DNA from: Allobosea sp.
GTDB taxonomy: Bacteria; Pseudomonadota; Alphaproteobacteria; Rhizobiales; Beijerinckiaceae
Reading direction: 5' to 3'
Length of the DNA stretch: 64,000 nt
NCBI RefSeq assembly: GCF_030695125.1
Contig: NZ_JAUYTP010000016.1
Coordinates: 62,001 to 126,000 of the forward strand
Shown here: piece after piece, positions 24,431 through 32,193 of the stretch
How the letters are laid out: each line of letters starts with the position of its first letter
Numbering within the stretch: position 1 is the stretch's first letter
Notes under the pieces: model-generated
The model's input: only the letters and a program-made list of their open reading frames with translations
Told to the model about the DNA's origin: nothing
The model's database searches: none
Position numbers and translations under genes: made by a program

Positions 24431-26239
24431 TTAAGCGACCTCGCTGCGGCGTTCGGCACGCCCGGGATCGTTGGCGCCCGCCGGCGCGGCCAGGATCTTG
24501 CGGAGAACCTCGTCGCGCGGGCCGAAGGCCAGTTGCGTGCCCTGCCCGAGATAAAGCACGTAATCGCAGGCGATGACTGCATTCGGGCGGTGCGCGATCG
24601 CCACGACGATGCCGCCCCGCGCCTTGATGCTGAAGATCGCCTCCGTCAGCGCAGCCTCGCCCTCGCGGTCGAGATTGGCGTTGGGCTCGTCGAGCACGAC
24701 CAGAAAGGGGTCGCAATAGAGCGCCCGTGCCAGGGCGATCCGCTGGCGCTGTCCGCCGGAAAGCGAAACGCCTCCCTCGCCGATCACCGTGTCGTAGCCG
24801 CCCGGCAGGCGCAGGATCATCTCATGGGCGCCTGCGGCCTTGGCGGCCGCGACCACCGCCGTGGCATCGGGTTCCATCGCCATCCGCGCGATGTTCTCGG
24901 CCACCGTGCCGTCGAACAGGCTCACGTCCTGCGGCAGATAGCCGATATGGCGCGCGAGCGCGACAGGGTCCCAGTGATCGATGAGGGCGCCATCGAGCCG
25001 CACCGCCCCGCGCGCGGCCGGCCAGGCGCCGACGAGGACGCGAGCGAGCGAACTCTTTCCTGCAGCGCTCGGGCCGATGATCCCGAGCGCGTCCCCGGCC
25101 TTGAGCCCGAAGCTGATCTGCTGGAGCAGCGCACCCATCGCGCCGGGGGCGGCGACGACGAGATTCTCGACCTGGAGAGAGGCGACCGGCGGCGGCAGTT
25201 CGGTCGCGTCGGCCGGCGCCTGCATGGCTGCAAAAAGACGCTTCAACCGGGCGATGGCCTGACGCGCATTGGTAAAGCCGTTCCAGCTGCCGATCGCCGA
25301 CTCGACGGGCGCAAGCGCCCGGCCGATCATGATGGAGCAGGCGATCACCGCCCCGGAGGTCATGTCGCCGACAATGACGAGATAGGCACCCAGCCCCAGC
25401 ACGAGCGACTGGATCAGGAGACGCAATGTGCGCGAGGCGCTCCCGAACCCGCCGATCGTGTCGCTGGTGCGCTGCATCGCGTCGAGATAGCGGCGGTTGG
25501 CGGCCAGCCAGCGCTGGCGCAGCGCCGGCGTCATGCCGAGCGCCTTGACCGTGTTGGCGTTCTGCCGCGCGGCTTCGATCAGGGATTGCCGCCCGGCCGT
25601 TTCACGCAAGGTCTCGCGTTGCGCGTCGCGCCCGCTGAACTCTGTCAGCACCGTCAGGCCGATGAGCACGAGCGCGCTCACGATCGCCGCCGCGCCGACG
25701 ATCGGGTGAATGAAGAAACAGACCGCGACGAAGACGACGATCCACGGCATGTCGAAGATCGCCGCCGGCCCCGGACCCGAGAGGAAGGCCCGGATCATGT
25801 CGAGATCGCGAACCGGCTGTCCGCTCTCGCCGGGCGGGCGGTTTTGTCGGGCCAGAAGGACCACGGCACCATGCACCGGCCCGGCGAGGCGCTCGTCGAG
25901 CAGCCGCCCGATCCGGATGACGAGCCGGTTGCGGACCGCATCGAGAAAGCCCTGGAACGCGAAGGCGGCGACCAGCATCAATGTCAGCCCGACCAGCGTC
26001 GGGATGCTGCGGCCCGGAATCACCCGGTCATAGACCTGCAGCATATAGATCGGGCCGGCGAACATCAGCACGTTGACGGCGCAGCTCACCAGGCCGACGG
26101 ACCAAAAAGCGCGCTTGCATTCCTCGAGCGCGACCGCGACTTCATTGCCCCGAACCCGCATCTTCAACACCCCGGCAGCGATGCGCCCGCTCTCTGAGGC
26201 AGGCTCTGCAGCATCGCTGCTAACCCTGCGATAACCCAT
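24431..26239 (-). CDS. type I secretion system permease/ATPase (PrtD-like)
   Basis: A 602-residue ABC half-transporter. The membrane domain (about 40-330) begins with CKRAFWSVG...MLQVYDRVIPG, typical of PrtD/HasD exporters without an N-terminal peptidase domain. The ATPase has Walker A GPSAAGKSS near 385, signature LSGGQRQR near 490, Walker B FLVVLDEPN and H-loop IAHRP. It drives ATP-dependent export of substrates with C-terminal signals, here most likely the RTX protein. The start is uncertain: ATG at 26239 or ATG at 26161. A CACAA-cga-TTGTG palindrome lies just upstream. No TolC homologue is in the window. Confidence 0.92.
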   Translation of the reverse strand: MGYRRVSSDAAEPASESGRIAAGVLKMRVRGNEVAVALEECKRAFWSVGLVSCAVNVLMFAGPIYMLQVYDRVIPGRSIPTLVGLTLMLVAAFAFQGFLDAVRNRLVIRIGRLLDERLAGPVHGAVVLLARQNRPPGESGQPVRDLDMIRAFLSGPGPAAIFDMPWIVVFVAVCFFIHPIVGAAAIVSALVLIGLTVLTEFSGRDAQRETLRETAGRQSLIEAARQNANTVKALGMTPALRQRWLAANRRYLDAMQRTSDTIGGFGSASRTLRLLIQSLVLGLGAYLVIVGDMTSGAVIACSIMIGRALAPVESAIGSWNGFTNARQAIARLKRLFAAMQAPADATELPPPVASLQVENLVVAAPGAMGALLQQISFGLKAGDALGIIGPSAAGKSSLARVLVGAWPAARGAVRLDGALIDHWDPVALARHIGYLPQDVSLFDGTVAENIARMAMEPDATAVVAAAKAAGAHEMILRLPGGYDTVIGEGGVSLSGGQRQRIALARALYCDPFLVVLDEPNANLDREGEAALTEAIFSIKARGGIVVAIAHRPNAVIACDYVLYLGQGTQLAFGPRDEVLRKILAAPAGANDPGRAERRSEVA

Positions 26240-26620
26240 CGCCGAGATGGTGTCACAACGATTGTGGAAGTCGCCACAGTATCAACGGCGCCCTCGAGCC
26301 GATCTGCAAAAGCTCATCGATCCAAGCCGCGCCGCGGCGTGAGGCTTTCGAAAGCCAAGGGGGCATCGCTTCGGAGACGTCGAAGCATTGCGTCGTCGCA
26401 GGCGCTGTGCTTCCAGCGCCTCACCTCGCGCAAGATGCGCGCCAAGACCCGTCGCCTCGGCAGGAACTTGCAGACGGCTTCCATGTCGTTGCGACAAGCG
26501 GCTTCGGTGATGGGGCTGCGATGGGCGGCCCGGCGCTCGAGCTGCGCCGACAAGATCAGCTTGGCTGCATCAAAACCGCGTCCGCCTCAGGGGATGGCCT
26601 TGCCGGAGGCATCCCCGCAT
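26240..26620. other. gap between coaBC and the exporter gene; possible short ORF
   Basis: No confident gene is present in these 381 bp. A minus-strand TTG-started frame (26553 to 26314, 79 codons) has a natural-looking composition with two Trp-free helical stretches, but no ribosome-binding site or recognised family. CACAA-cga-TTGTG (26254-26266) is a possible operator for the secretion operon. Confidence 0.35.
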
Positions 26621-27937
26621 TCACGCGCCGCCCTGAGGGGTGACCAGCCGCGCCAGGTGAGCGACGAGCCGGCTGGCGACCTCCGGCTTGGCGAGCGTCG
26701 GCCAGCTTTCGACACCCGTGCGCGTGACCAGATGCACCGTGTTGACGTCGCCGCCCATCACCCCCGTGCCGCCGACATCGTTGGCGATGATCAGGTCGCA
26801 GCCCTTCTTGGCCAGTTTCGCCTGCGCGTAGGCGACGACATTCTGCGTCTCGGCGGCGAAGCCGACGACCAGATCGGGGCGGTCGGTCGCTCGCTGTGCG
26901 ACGCTGGCGAGGATGTCGGGATTCTCGACTAGGGCCAGCGGTGGCAGACCGCCGCCATCCTTCTTCATCTTCTCGGGGGCTTCGTCGGCCACCCGCCAAT
27001 CGGCGACGGCGGCGGTGAAGATCGCGATCTGCGCCGGCAGAGCCGCCTCCACGGCCGCGAGCATCTGGCGCGCCGATTCGACATGAACCGTCTCGACACC
27101 CTCGGGATCGGGGATGGCGACGGGGCCCGACACCAACGTCACGCGCGCCCCGGCGGCCGCGGCTGCCGCCGCGATCGCGTGGCCCTGCTTGCCCGAGGAG
27201 CGGTTGGCGATGTAACGCACCGGGTCGATCGCCTCATGCGTCGGCCCCGAGGTCACCAGCACATGCCGGCCGGCCAGCGGGCCCGGCGCGTCCGGGCCGC
27301 CGCCGGGCAGGCGGCCGAGAAACCCGATCGCGCGCTGCGAGGAGGGCGCCTCGCCCGCCAGCGCACTTTCGATCGCGGCGATGATTTCGGCAGGCTCCGC
27401 CATGCGACCGACGCCGCTTTCGCCGCGCTCGGCCATGGCGCCGGAGTTGGGGCCGACGACGAGCACGCCATCCTTCCGGAGCTGCGCCATGTTGCGGCGC
27501 GTCGCCGGGTGCTCCCACATTTTCGGGTTCATCGCGGGCGCGATCAGCACGCGCTTGTCGGTCGCCAGCAGCGCCGTCGAGGCGAGGTCGTTGGCGAGTC
27601 CGTTGGCCATCTTGGCGATCAGATCGGCGGTGGCGGGCGCCACGACCAAAAGATCGGTCGAGCGCGATAGCGCGATATGGCCGATATCGGCCTCGTCGGT
27701 CAGCGAGAACAGATCCGTGAAGCAGCGTTCGCCCGCGAGCGAGGAGACGGCCAGCGGCGTCACGAACTGCTCGCCCGCCTTGGTCAGGATGCAGCGCGCG
27801 GCGATGCCGCGGTCCTTCAGCCGCCGGATCAGCTCCAGGCATTTATAGGCGGCGATGCCGCCGCCGATGATAAGCAGGATGGAGCGGGAGGCGGACAAGG
27901 CGAGCGTTCCTGAACCGGGGGTGCTGTTTCCTAGCAT
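26621..27937 (-). CDS. coaBC: bifunctional phosphopantothenoylcysteine decarboxylase/phosphopantothenate-cysteine ligase
   Basis: A 438-residue fusion carrying two steps of coenzyme A synthesis. The N-terminal flavin decarboxylase (CoaC) has GGGIAAYK, the active-site His in IGHIALSR and the APAMNPKMW signature. The C-terminal ligase (CoaB) begins near HVLVTSGPTHEAIDPVRYIANRSSGKQG and has AAVADWRV with a following EKMKK lysine. The start at 27937 is preferred because the longer frame to 28000 would overlap the upstream copper chaperone gene; the ribosome-binding site is weak. The dut gene usual in this neighbourhood is absent, replaced by the secretion locus. Confidence 0.94.
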   Translation of the reverse strand: MLGNSTPGSGTLALSASRSILLIIGGGIAAYKCLELIRRLKDRGIAARCILTKAGEQFVTPLAVSSLAGERCFTDLFSLTDEADIGHIALSRSTDLLVVAPATADLIAKMANGLANDLASTALLATDKRVLIAPAMNPKMWEHPATRRNMAQLRKDGVLVVGPNSGAMAERGESGVGRMAEPAEIIAAIESALAGEAPSSQRAIGFLGRLPGGGPDAPGPLAGRHVLVTSGPTHEAIDPVRYIANRSSGKQGHAIAAAAAAAGARVTLVSGPVAIPDPEGVETVHVESARQMLAAVEAALPAQIAIFTAAVADWRVADEAPEKMKKDGGGLPPLALVENPDILASVAQRATDRPDLVVGFAAETQNVVAYAQAKLAKKGCDLIIANDVGGTGVMGGDVNTVHLVTRTGVESWPTLAKPEVASRLVAHLARLVTPQGGA

Positions 27938-27977
27938 CGCGCAGGCCGGGCTGTCATGGGGCGCTTCGGGCCGGCCC

Positions 27978-28466
27978 TCAATGCCCCTTATGGGCACCAT
28001 GTCCCGCGCCCCGCGCGCCGACGGCCTCGATCGCGAACTCGACCTCGACCGAGCCGGCCTTCTCGAAGGTCAGCGTGCCCTTGAAGCGCCCGTCCTGCTT
28101 GAGCGGCTGCTTCAGCTCCATGAACATCACATGGTAGCCGCCGGGCTTGAACTCGACCTTGCTGCCGGCCGGGATCGCGATGCCGGCATCGAGCGGGCGC
28201 ATCGTCATCACGCCATTGGCGATGGCCATTTCATGGATCTCGGTGCGGCCGGCGATCGTCGGAGCCGAGACCGAGACGAGACGGTCCGCCGCCGGGCCGG
28301 TGTTTGCGATGGTGAGGTAACCGGCGCCGACCTTGGCGCCGCCGGGCGTCGCCCGGCTCCAGGGATGATCGATCTTGAGGGCGCCGACCATGTAGTCATG
28401 CGCCAGTGCGGTGCCGCCGAGCGACACGCAGAGCGCCGCCAGGACGGCGAGAAAGGCCTTGGTCAT
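27978..28466 (-). CDS. periplasmic copper chaperone, PCu(A)C family
   Basis: A 162-residue exported protein with signal peptide TKAFLAVLAALCVSLGGTALA and a cupredoxin-like domain. The Cu(I) site follows the family pattern: HEMAIANGVMTMRPL in the middle and GGYHVMFMEL further on supply His and Met ligands. The tail GAGHGAHKGH adds histidines that may bind Cu(II). Such proteins deliver copper to cytochrome oxidase, but no oxidase gene is nearby. AGGACCTGCA precedes the ATG. It is 40 bp upstream of coaBC on the same strand. Confidence 0.92.
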   Translation of the reverse strand: MTKAFLAVLAALCVSLGGTALAHDYMVGALKIDHPWSRATPGGAKVGAGYLTIANTGPAADRLVSVSAPTIAGRTEIHEMAIANGVMTMRPLDAGIAIPAGSKVEFKPGGYHVMFMELKQPLKQDGRFKGTLTFEKAGSVEVEFAIEAVGARGAGHGAHKGH

Positions 28467-28664
28467 TGCAGGTCCTGTTCAAAAAAGGCGCCTCGCGGCA
28501 CGAATGGCCGTGCTGATGAACTGTGGTGGCCGGTGGCGTCAAGGCGCGGCGGAGCCGCAGGTCGGCACGGTCGGAACCTGTTGCGGGAGGCGATCCTTCT
28601 CCCGCGAGGCCAGCGCGAAGGCGAGCGATCTTGTCCATTTCGTTTCTTTAAAAGAACGATCGCA

Positions 28665-28695
28665 TTGACAAAAAGGATTTCGTCCGCCAGATTCA
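28665..28695 (+). promoter_or_regulatory. candidate promoter of the metNIQ unit
   Basis: A perfect -35 TTGACA lies at 28665-28670. About 18 bp on, the sequence AGATTC (28689-28694) is a weak -10. A near-palindrome GTTTCTTTAAAAGAAC just upstream could bind a regulator. The riboswitch starts about 30 bp downstream, a fitting distance. Confidence 0.5.
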
Positions 28696-28722
28696 ATCTT
28701 GTCATTCGGTCCTGCCGAACGG

Positions 28723-28776
28723 CCGCGGGGATTTGAGCGAGCAGCTTGCGCCGCGTCACCAAACGCTAAAGCGCCA
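28723..28776 (+). promoter_or_regulatory. SAM-II riboswitch
   Basis: The sequence follows the SAM-II aptamer plan. A P1 stem CGCGG (28724-28728) / CCGCG (28751-28755) encloses a loop with the conserved GGATTTG and CTTGCG segments. A 3' strand with AAAC-GCTAAAGCG then forms the pseudoknot. This class occurs in alphaproteobacteria before methionine and SAM genes and lowers expression when SAM is high, usually by masking translation starts. A separate perfect 7-bp hairpin (CCACGAC, GCG, GTCGTGG; 28774-28790) follows, then a strong AGGAG at 28803. The downstream methionine importer supports the call. Confidence 0.75.
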
Positions 28777-28813
28777 CGACGCGGTCGTGGGCTCCATCCG
28801 ACAGGAGAAGACC

Positions 28814-28879
28814 ATGACCGAAGCGACCTCGCCCCGCGCCCTCCCGCCCCGCTCCACAGCCTGTCGCTGTCGACTCTGA
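28814..28879 (+). CDS. 21-codon upstream ORF with two terminal cysteine codons
   Basis: ATG at 28814 is preceded by AGGAG at ideal spacing, the best ribosome-binding site in the leader. It encodes a 21-residue peptide ending STACRCRL, with Cys codons at positions 17 and 19 and the stop at 28877-28879. It lies 37 bp after the riboswitch and 81 bp before the next gene. The peptide is too polar to be membrane or secreted. It may be a leader peptide sensing cysteine or charged tRNA supply by ribosome stalling; this is inference. Confidence 0.45.
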   Translation: MTEATSPRALPPRSTACRCRL

Positions 28880-28960
28880 CGGTTTCTGCGCTCGCATCGG
28901 CGAGCCATCCCGAACCTCCTCAGATCTCCACCAGCGCCGCGATGCGGCGGGAGTCCAGCC

Positions 28961-29221
28961 ATGAACATCTCCTCCTCCGGCGCCGGCCGGCCCGATCAGG
29001 GCCTGCCGCTGCGTAGCCAGCAGGCCTATGTCATCGAGATCGGCGAGACGCAGGCCGGCCTTGTCAGCCGTCGCGACGACGAGCGCGTCTTCACCTTCAT
29101 TTCCGCCGCGTCCGCCTTCGACGCGCTCGAGGGCCATCGCTTCGCCACGCCGGGCGCCGCCGAGCGGGCGGCACGGCAGCTGGCTTCGCCCCGGCGCCGC
29201 CCCGACCCGTTTCCGTCCTGA
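28961..29221 (+). CDS. small protein of unknown function heading the metNIQ operon
   Basis: An 86-residue protein whose core (about 20-72: YVIEIGETQAGLVSRRD, FTFISAASAFDALEGHRF, PGAAERAARQL) looks like a small folded alpha/beta domain. I do not recognise a named family. GGGAG precedes the ATG and the stop lies only 7 bp before metN, so it should be co-transcribed and controlled by the same riboswitch. No signal peptide, membrane segment or cysteine is visible. It might be a regulatory or accessory cytosolic partner of the importer. Confidence 0.65.
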   Translation: MNISSSGAGRPDQGLPLRSQQAYVIEIGETQAGLVSRRDDERVFTFISAASAFDALEGHRFATPGAAERAARQLASPRRRPDPFPS

Positions 29222-29228
29222 GGTCACC

Positions 29229-30338
29229 ATGAACGCTCCCGTGAAGCCCGACGCCTTCCGCGTCGAACCCGGCCCCGTGCCGGACCAGCCCGCCCCGATC
29301 ATCCGCTTCGCGCAGATCGGCAAGACCTACGCCGCCCGTGGTGCGCAAGGGTCGGTCTCCGCGCTGTCGGGCATCGACCTCGACGTGCCCAAGGGCGCGA
29401 TCGTGGGCGTGATCGGCCGTTCCGGCGCCGGCAAGTCGACGTTGATCCGGCTCGTCAACGGGCTGGAGCGGGCGACCTCCGGCCGTCTCCTGATCGAGGG
29501 CGAGGACGTTACCGGCCTCACCGAGGCCGGCTGGCGCGCCCGCCGCCGCACGACCGGCATGATCTTCCAGCACTTCAACCTGCTCTCCTCGCGCACGGTC
29601 TTCGGCAATGTCGCGCTGCCGCTGGAGATCGCCGGCACGCCGAAGGCGCAGATCGAGGACAAGGTCGCGCGCCTGCTCGATCTCGTCGGCCTCGCCGACA
29701 AGCGCGAGCGCTATCCGGCCGAGCTCTCCGGCGGCCAGAAGCAGCGCGTCGGCATCGCCCGCGCGCTGGCGACAGACCCCAAGGTGCTGCTCTGCGACGA
29801 GGCCACCTCGGCGCTCGATCCCGAGACGACGAAGTCGATCCTGACGCTGCTGAAACAGGTCAACCGCGATCTTGGCCTCACCATCCTGCTGATCACCCAC
29901 GAGATTCCCGTCATCAAGGAGATCTGCGACCGGGTGGCGGTGATCGAGGACGGGCGCATCGTCGAGGAGGGCGATGTCTTCTCGGTGCTGACCCGTCCGC
30001 AGCACCCGACCACGGCGCGCTTCGTCGAGGCGGTCACAGGCGTCGAACTGCCGGCCTATCTCACTGGTCGCATCCGCAAGGACGCCAAGCCGGGCGACGA
30101 CACCGTGCTGCGCATCACCTTCACCGGCGAGAACGCGACGGCGCCGGTGATCAGCCGGCTGAGCTCGACCATCGGCGTCGACGTCAACATCCTCGCCGGC
30201 CGCATCGACGCCATCGCGGGCAAGCCCTTCGGCAGCCTGCTGGTCTCGGTGCCGACGCGCGAGCCGGAGCTCGCGGCCGTGCTTGGCGCACTCAACAGCC
30301 TCGAACTCAAGGCGGAGGTCATCGGCCATGTTTCCTGA
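29229..30338 (+). CDS. metN: methionine ABC transporter ATP-binding protein MetN
   Basis: A 369-residue ATPase of the MetNIQ importer. Walker A is GRSGAGKST, the Q-loop FQHFNLLSS, the signature LSGGQKQR, Walker B VLLCDEATSAL and the H-loop LLITHEI. The C-terminal NIL/ACT-like domain (about 290-369) is the site where methionine inhibits transport in E. coli MetN. The ATG at 29229 follows GAGGTCACC; longer in-frame starts lie inside the preceding small gene. It overlaps metI by 11 bp. Adjusted start. Confidence 0.95.
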   Translation: MNAPVKPDAFRVEPGPVPDQPAPIIRFAQIGKTYAARGAQGSVSALSGIDLDVPKGAIVGVIGRSGAGKSTLIRLVNGLERATSGRLLIEGEDVTGLTEAGWRARRRTTGMIFQHFNLLSSRTVFGNVALPLEIAGTPKAQIEDKVARLLDLVGLADKRERYPAELSGGQKQRVGIARALATDPKVLLCDEATSALDPETTKSILTLLKQVNRDLGLTILLITHEIPVIKEICDRVAVIEDGRIVEEGDVFSVLTRPQHPTTARFVEAVTGVELPAYLTGRIRKDAKPGDDTVLRITFTGENATAPVISRLSSTIGVDVNILAGRIDAIAGKPFGSLLVSVPTREPELAAVLGALNSLELKAEVIGHVS

Positions 30339-31008
30339 GATCATCTCGCCCCAGATTCTCGCCCTGATCGGGCAAGCGACGCTCGACACGCTGCAAATGG
30401 TGGCGATCGCCGCCGGGCTCGGCACGGTGCTCGGCCTGCCGCTCGGCGTCTTCCTCGCCACCAGCAAGCGCGGCGAACTCTTCGCCGCACCCCTCGTCAA
30501 CACGCTGCTCGGCACGCTCGTCAACGCCACGCGCTCGACCCCCTTCATCATCCTCGTCGTCGCGATCATCCCTTTCACGCGGCTGATCGCCGGCACCTCT
30601 ATCGGCACCAACGCCGCGATCGTGCCGCTCACCGTCGCCGCGACGCCCTTCATCGCCCGCCTGATCGAGGGCGCGATCCGCGAGGTCGATCAGGGGCTGG
30701 TCGAGGCGGCCCGGTCGATGGGCGCGACGCCCCTGCAGATCGTCCGCAAGGTGCTGGTGCCCGAGGCGCTACCGGCGATCGCGCTCGGCCTGACGCTCGC
30801 CATCGTCAGCCTGATCGGCTTCTCGGCCATGGTCGGTGCGGTCGGCGGCGGCGGGCTGGGCGATCTCGGCATCCGCTACGGCTACCAGCGCTTCATGCCC
30901 GAGGTCATGGCCGCCGTCGTCGCCGTGCTGATCGTGCTGGTCCAGACCGTCCAGACCATCGGCGACCATCTCGCCCGCCGGCTCAACAAGCGCCTGCGCC
31001 ACGCCTGA
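30328..31008 (+). CDS. metI: methionine ABC transporter permease MetI
   Basis: A 226-residue inner-membrane permease with about five membrane helices. The EAA coupling motif reads EAARSMGATPLQIVRKVLVPEALP near residues 127-150. TRSTPFIILV and GAVGGGGLGDLGIRYGYQRF are typical of MetI. The start at 30328 lies inside the end of metN, giving translational coupling. A long palindromic repeat separates it from metQ. Confidence 0.95.
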   Translation: MFPEIISPQILALIGQATLDTLQMVAIAAGLGTVLGLPLGVFLATSKRGELFAAPLVNTLLGTLVNATRSTPFIILVVAIIPFTRLIAGTSIGTNAAIVPLTVAATPFIARLIEGAIREVDQGLVEAARSMGATPLQIVRKVLVPEALPAIALGLTLAIVSLIGFSAMVGAVGGGGLGDLGIRYGYQRFMPEVMAAVVAVLIVLVQTVQTIGDHLARRLNKRLRHA

Positions 31009-31042
31009 AGAATCCGGGCTTTCACCCCGGTCATCACCCCTC

Positions 31043-31160
31043 AGCCCTCATCCTGAGGAGCAGGCGGAGCCTGCGTCTCGAAGGATGGTCCAGGAGGCTC
31101 CTGCGCAGGCTGGGGCATCCCTCGAGACGCCGCGTGCCGCGGCTCCTCAGGATGAGGGCT
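31043..31160. repeat. long palindromic repeat, family A copy 1
   Basis: Perfect 19-bp terminal arms (starting AGCCCTCATCCTGAGGAGC at 31043-31061, inverse at 31142-31160) enclose a second nested inverted repeat around TCTCGA.GGATGG. It sits between metI and metQ. A second copy lies at 58982-59087. In RNA it would form a long hairpin and could lower or separate expression of metQ. Confidence 0.85.
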
Positions 31161-31193
31161 GGGATTTTCGCCCCAAGCAAAGGAACTGCCCGC

Positions 31194-31994
31194 ATGACCA
31201 CGATCACCCGCCGCGCCGCCATTGCCGCCACGGCCCTCGCCGCGCTCACCCTCTCCGTCCCGGCCCTCGCCCAGGCCCCGCAGGTCGTCCGCATCGGCGT
31301 CTCGCCCGGCCCCCATGCCGAAATCCTCGAACAGGTGAAGCCGCTGCTCGCCAAGAAGGGCATCGACCTCAAGATCATCGAGTTCTCCGACTATGTCGTT
31401 CCCAATCAGGCGCTCGACGCCGGCGAACTGGAAGCCAACTCCTTCCAGAACCAGCCCTATCTCGACAACCAGGTGAAGGACCGCGGCTTCAAGCTGGTCA
31501 GCGTCGGCCTGACGGTGAACTTCCCGCTCGGCATCTACTCGGCCAAGCACAAGAGCTGGGCCGATGTGCCGGATGGGGCGTCGATCGCGATCCAGAACGA
31601 CCCGACCAATGGCGGTCGCTCGCTGCTGCTGCTGCAGGACAAGGGCGTCATCAAGCTCAAGGACGGCGTCGGCTTCAAGCCGGGCCCGATCGACATCGTC
31701 GCCAACCCCAAGAAGCTGAAGTTCATCGAGGTCGAGGCGGCGCAGACCCCGCGCACGATGGCCGACGTCGCCGCCGCCGCGATCAACACCAACTACGCCG
31801 TCGATGCCAAGATCGAGCCGACCTCGGCGATCCTGCGCGAGGACCCGAAGGGGCCCTACGTGAACGTTATCGCGGTCCGCGCCGCCGACAAGGACAAGCC
31901 CTGGGTCAAGACGCTGGTCGAGACCTACCAGTCGGCGGACATCAAGGCCTTCGTCGCCGAGCGCTTCAAGGGCAACGTGCTCGCCGGCTGGTAA
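31194..31994 (+). CDS. metQ: methionine-binding protein MetQ (NlpA family)
   Basis: A 266-residue substrate-binding protein delivering methionine to MetNI. An N-terminal signal (TRRAAIAATALAALTLSVPALAQ) is probably cleaved by signal peptidase I after AQA; the lipobox cysteine of enteric MetQ is missing, so it is likely soluble in the periplasm. NlpA-family landmarks include VRIGVSPGPHAEILEQVKPLL, DYVVPNQALDAGELEANSFQ and NDPTNGGRSLLLLQ. AAAGGA precedes the ATG at 31194. It is 33 bp after repeat A and ends at a strong terminator. Confidence 0.94.
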   Translation: MTTITRRAAIAATALAALTLSVPALAQAPQVVRIGVSPGPHAEILEQVKPLLAKKGIDLKIIEFSDYVVPNQALDAGELEANSFQNQPYLDNQVKDRGFKLVSVGLTVNFPLGIYSAKHKSWADVPDGASIAIQNDPTNGGRSLLLLQDKGVIKLKDGVGFKPGPIDIVANPKKLKFIEVEAAQTPRTMADVAAAAINTNYAVDAKIEPTSAILREDPKGPYVNVIAVRAADKDKPWVKTLVETYQSADIKAFVAERFKGNVLAGW

Positions 31995-32035
31995 TCCCGT
32001 TCCTCCCCACCTGGCTGTCATCTCGCCAGGCGCCT

Positions 32036-32068
32036 GCCCCGGATGCGACGAGCATCCGGGGCTTTTTT
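32036..32068 (+). terminator. intrinsic terminator of metQ
   Basis: GCCCCGGATGC and GCATCCGGGGC form a perfect 11-bp stem with a 5-nt loop, followed by six T residues, 41 bp after the metQ stop. It closes the metNIQ unit. Confidence 0.93.
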
Positions 32069-32077
32069 GTTGGCCAT

Positions 32078-32180
32078 CGTCATGTTCGGGCTCGACCCGA
32101 GCATCTCATGACAAGATGGCTCCTTGCCTTGCCCGGCCTGAGATTCTCGGGTCTGCGCTTCGCTTCGCCCGAGAATGACG
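32078..32180. repeat. REP-like palindrome pair, family B copy 1
   Basis: Two adjacent inverted repeats, TTCGGGCTCGACCCGAGCA and TTCTCGGGTC..GACCCGAGAA-like (here CTCGGGTCTGCGCTTCGCTTCGCCCGAG), framed by CGTCAT and ATGACG. Between metQ and the phytase-like gene. Five further copies occur in the window. Confidence 0.85.
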
Positions 32181-32193
32181 CGCGAGCTGGCGC

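Noticed and set aside
26264-26932. 222-codon plus-strand frame before and opposite coaBC
   Set aside because: Arg/Ser-rich start, and its second half is antisense to the CoaB domain.
28573-28578. GGAACC upstream of the metNIQ leader
   Set aside because: No GTT element at the right distance.
28396-28638. 80-codon minus-strand frame over the copper chaperone start
   Set aside because: Overlaps the chaperone signal peptide in another frame; no supporting signals.
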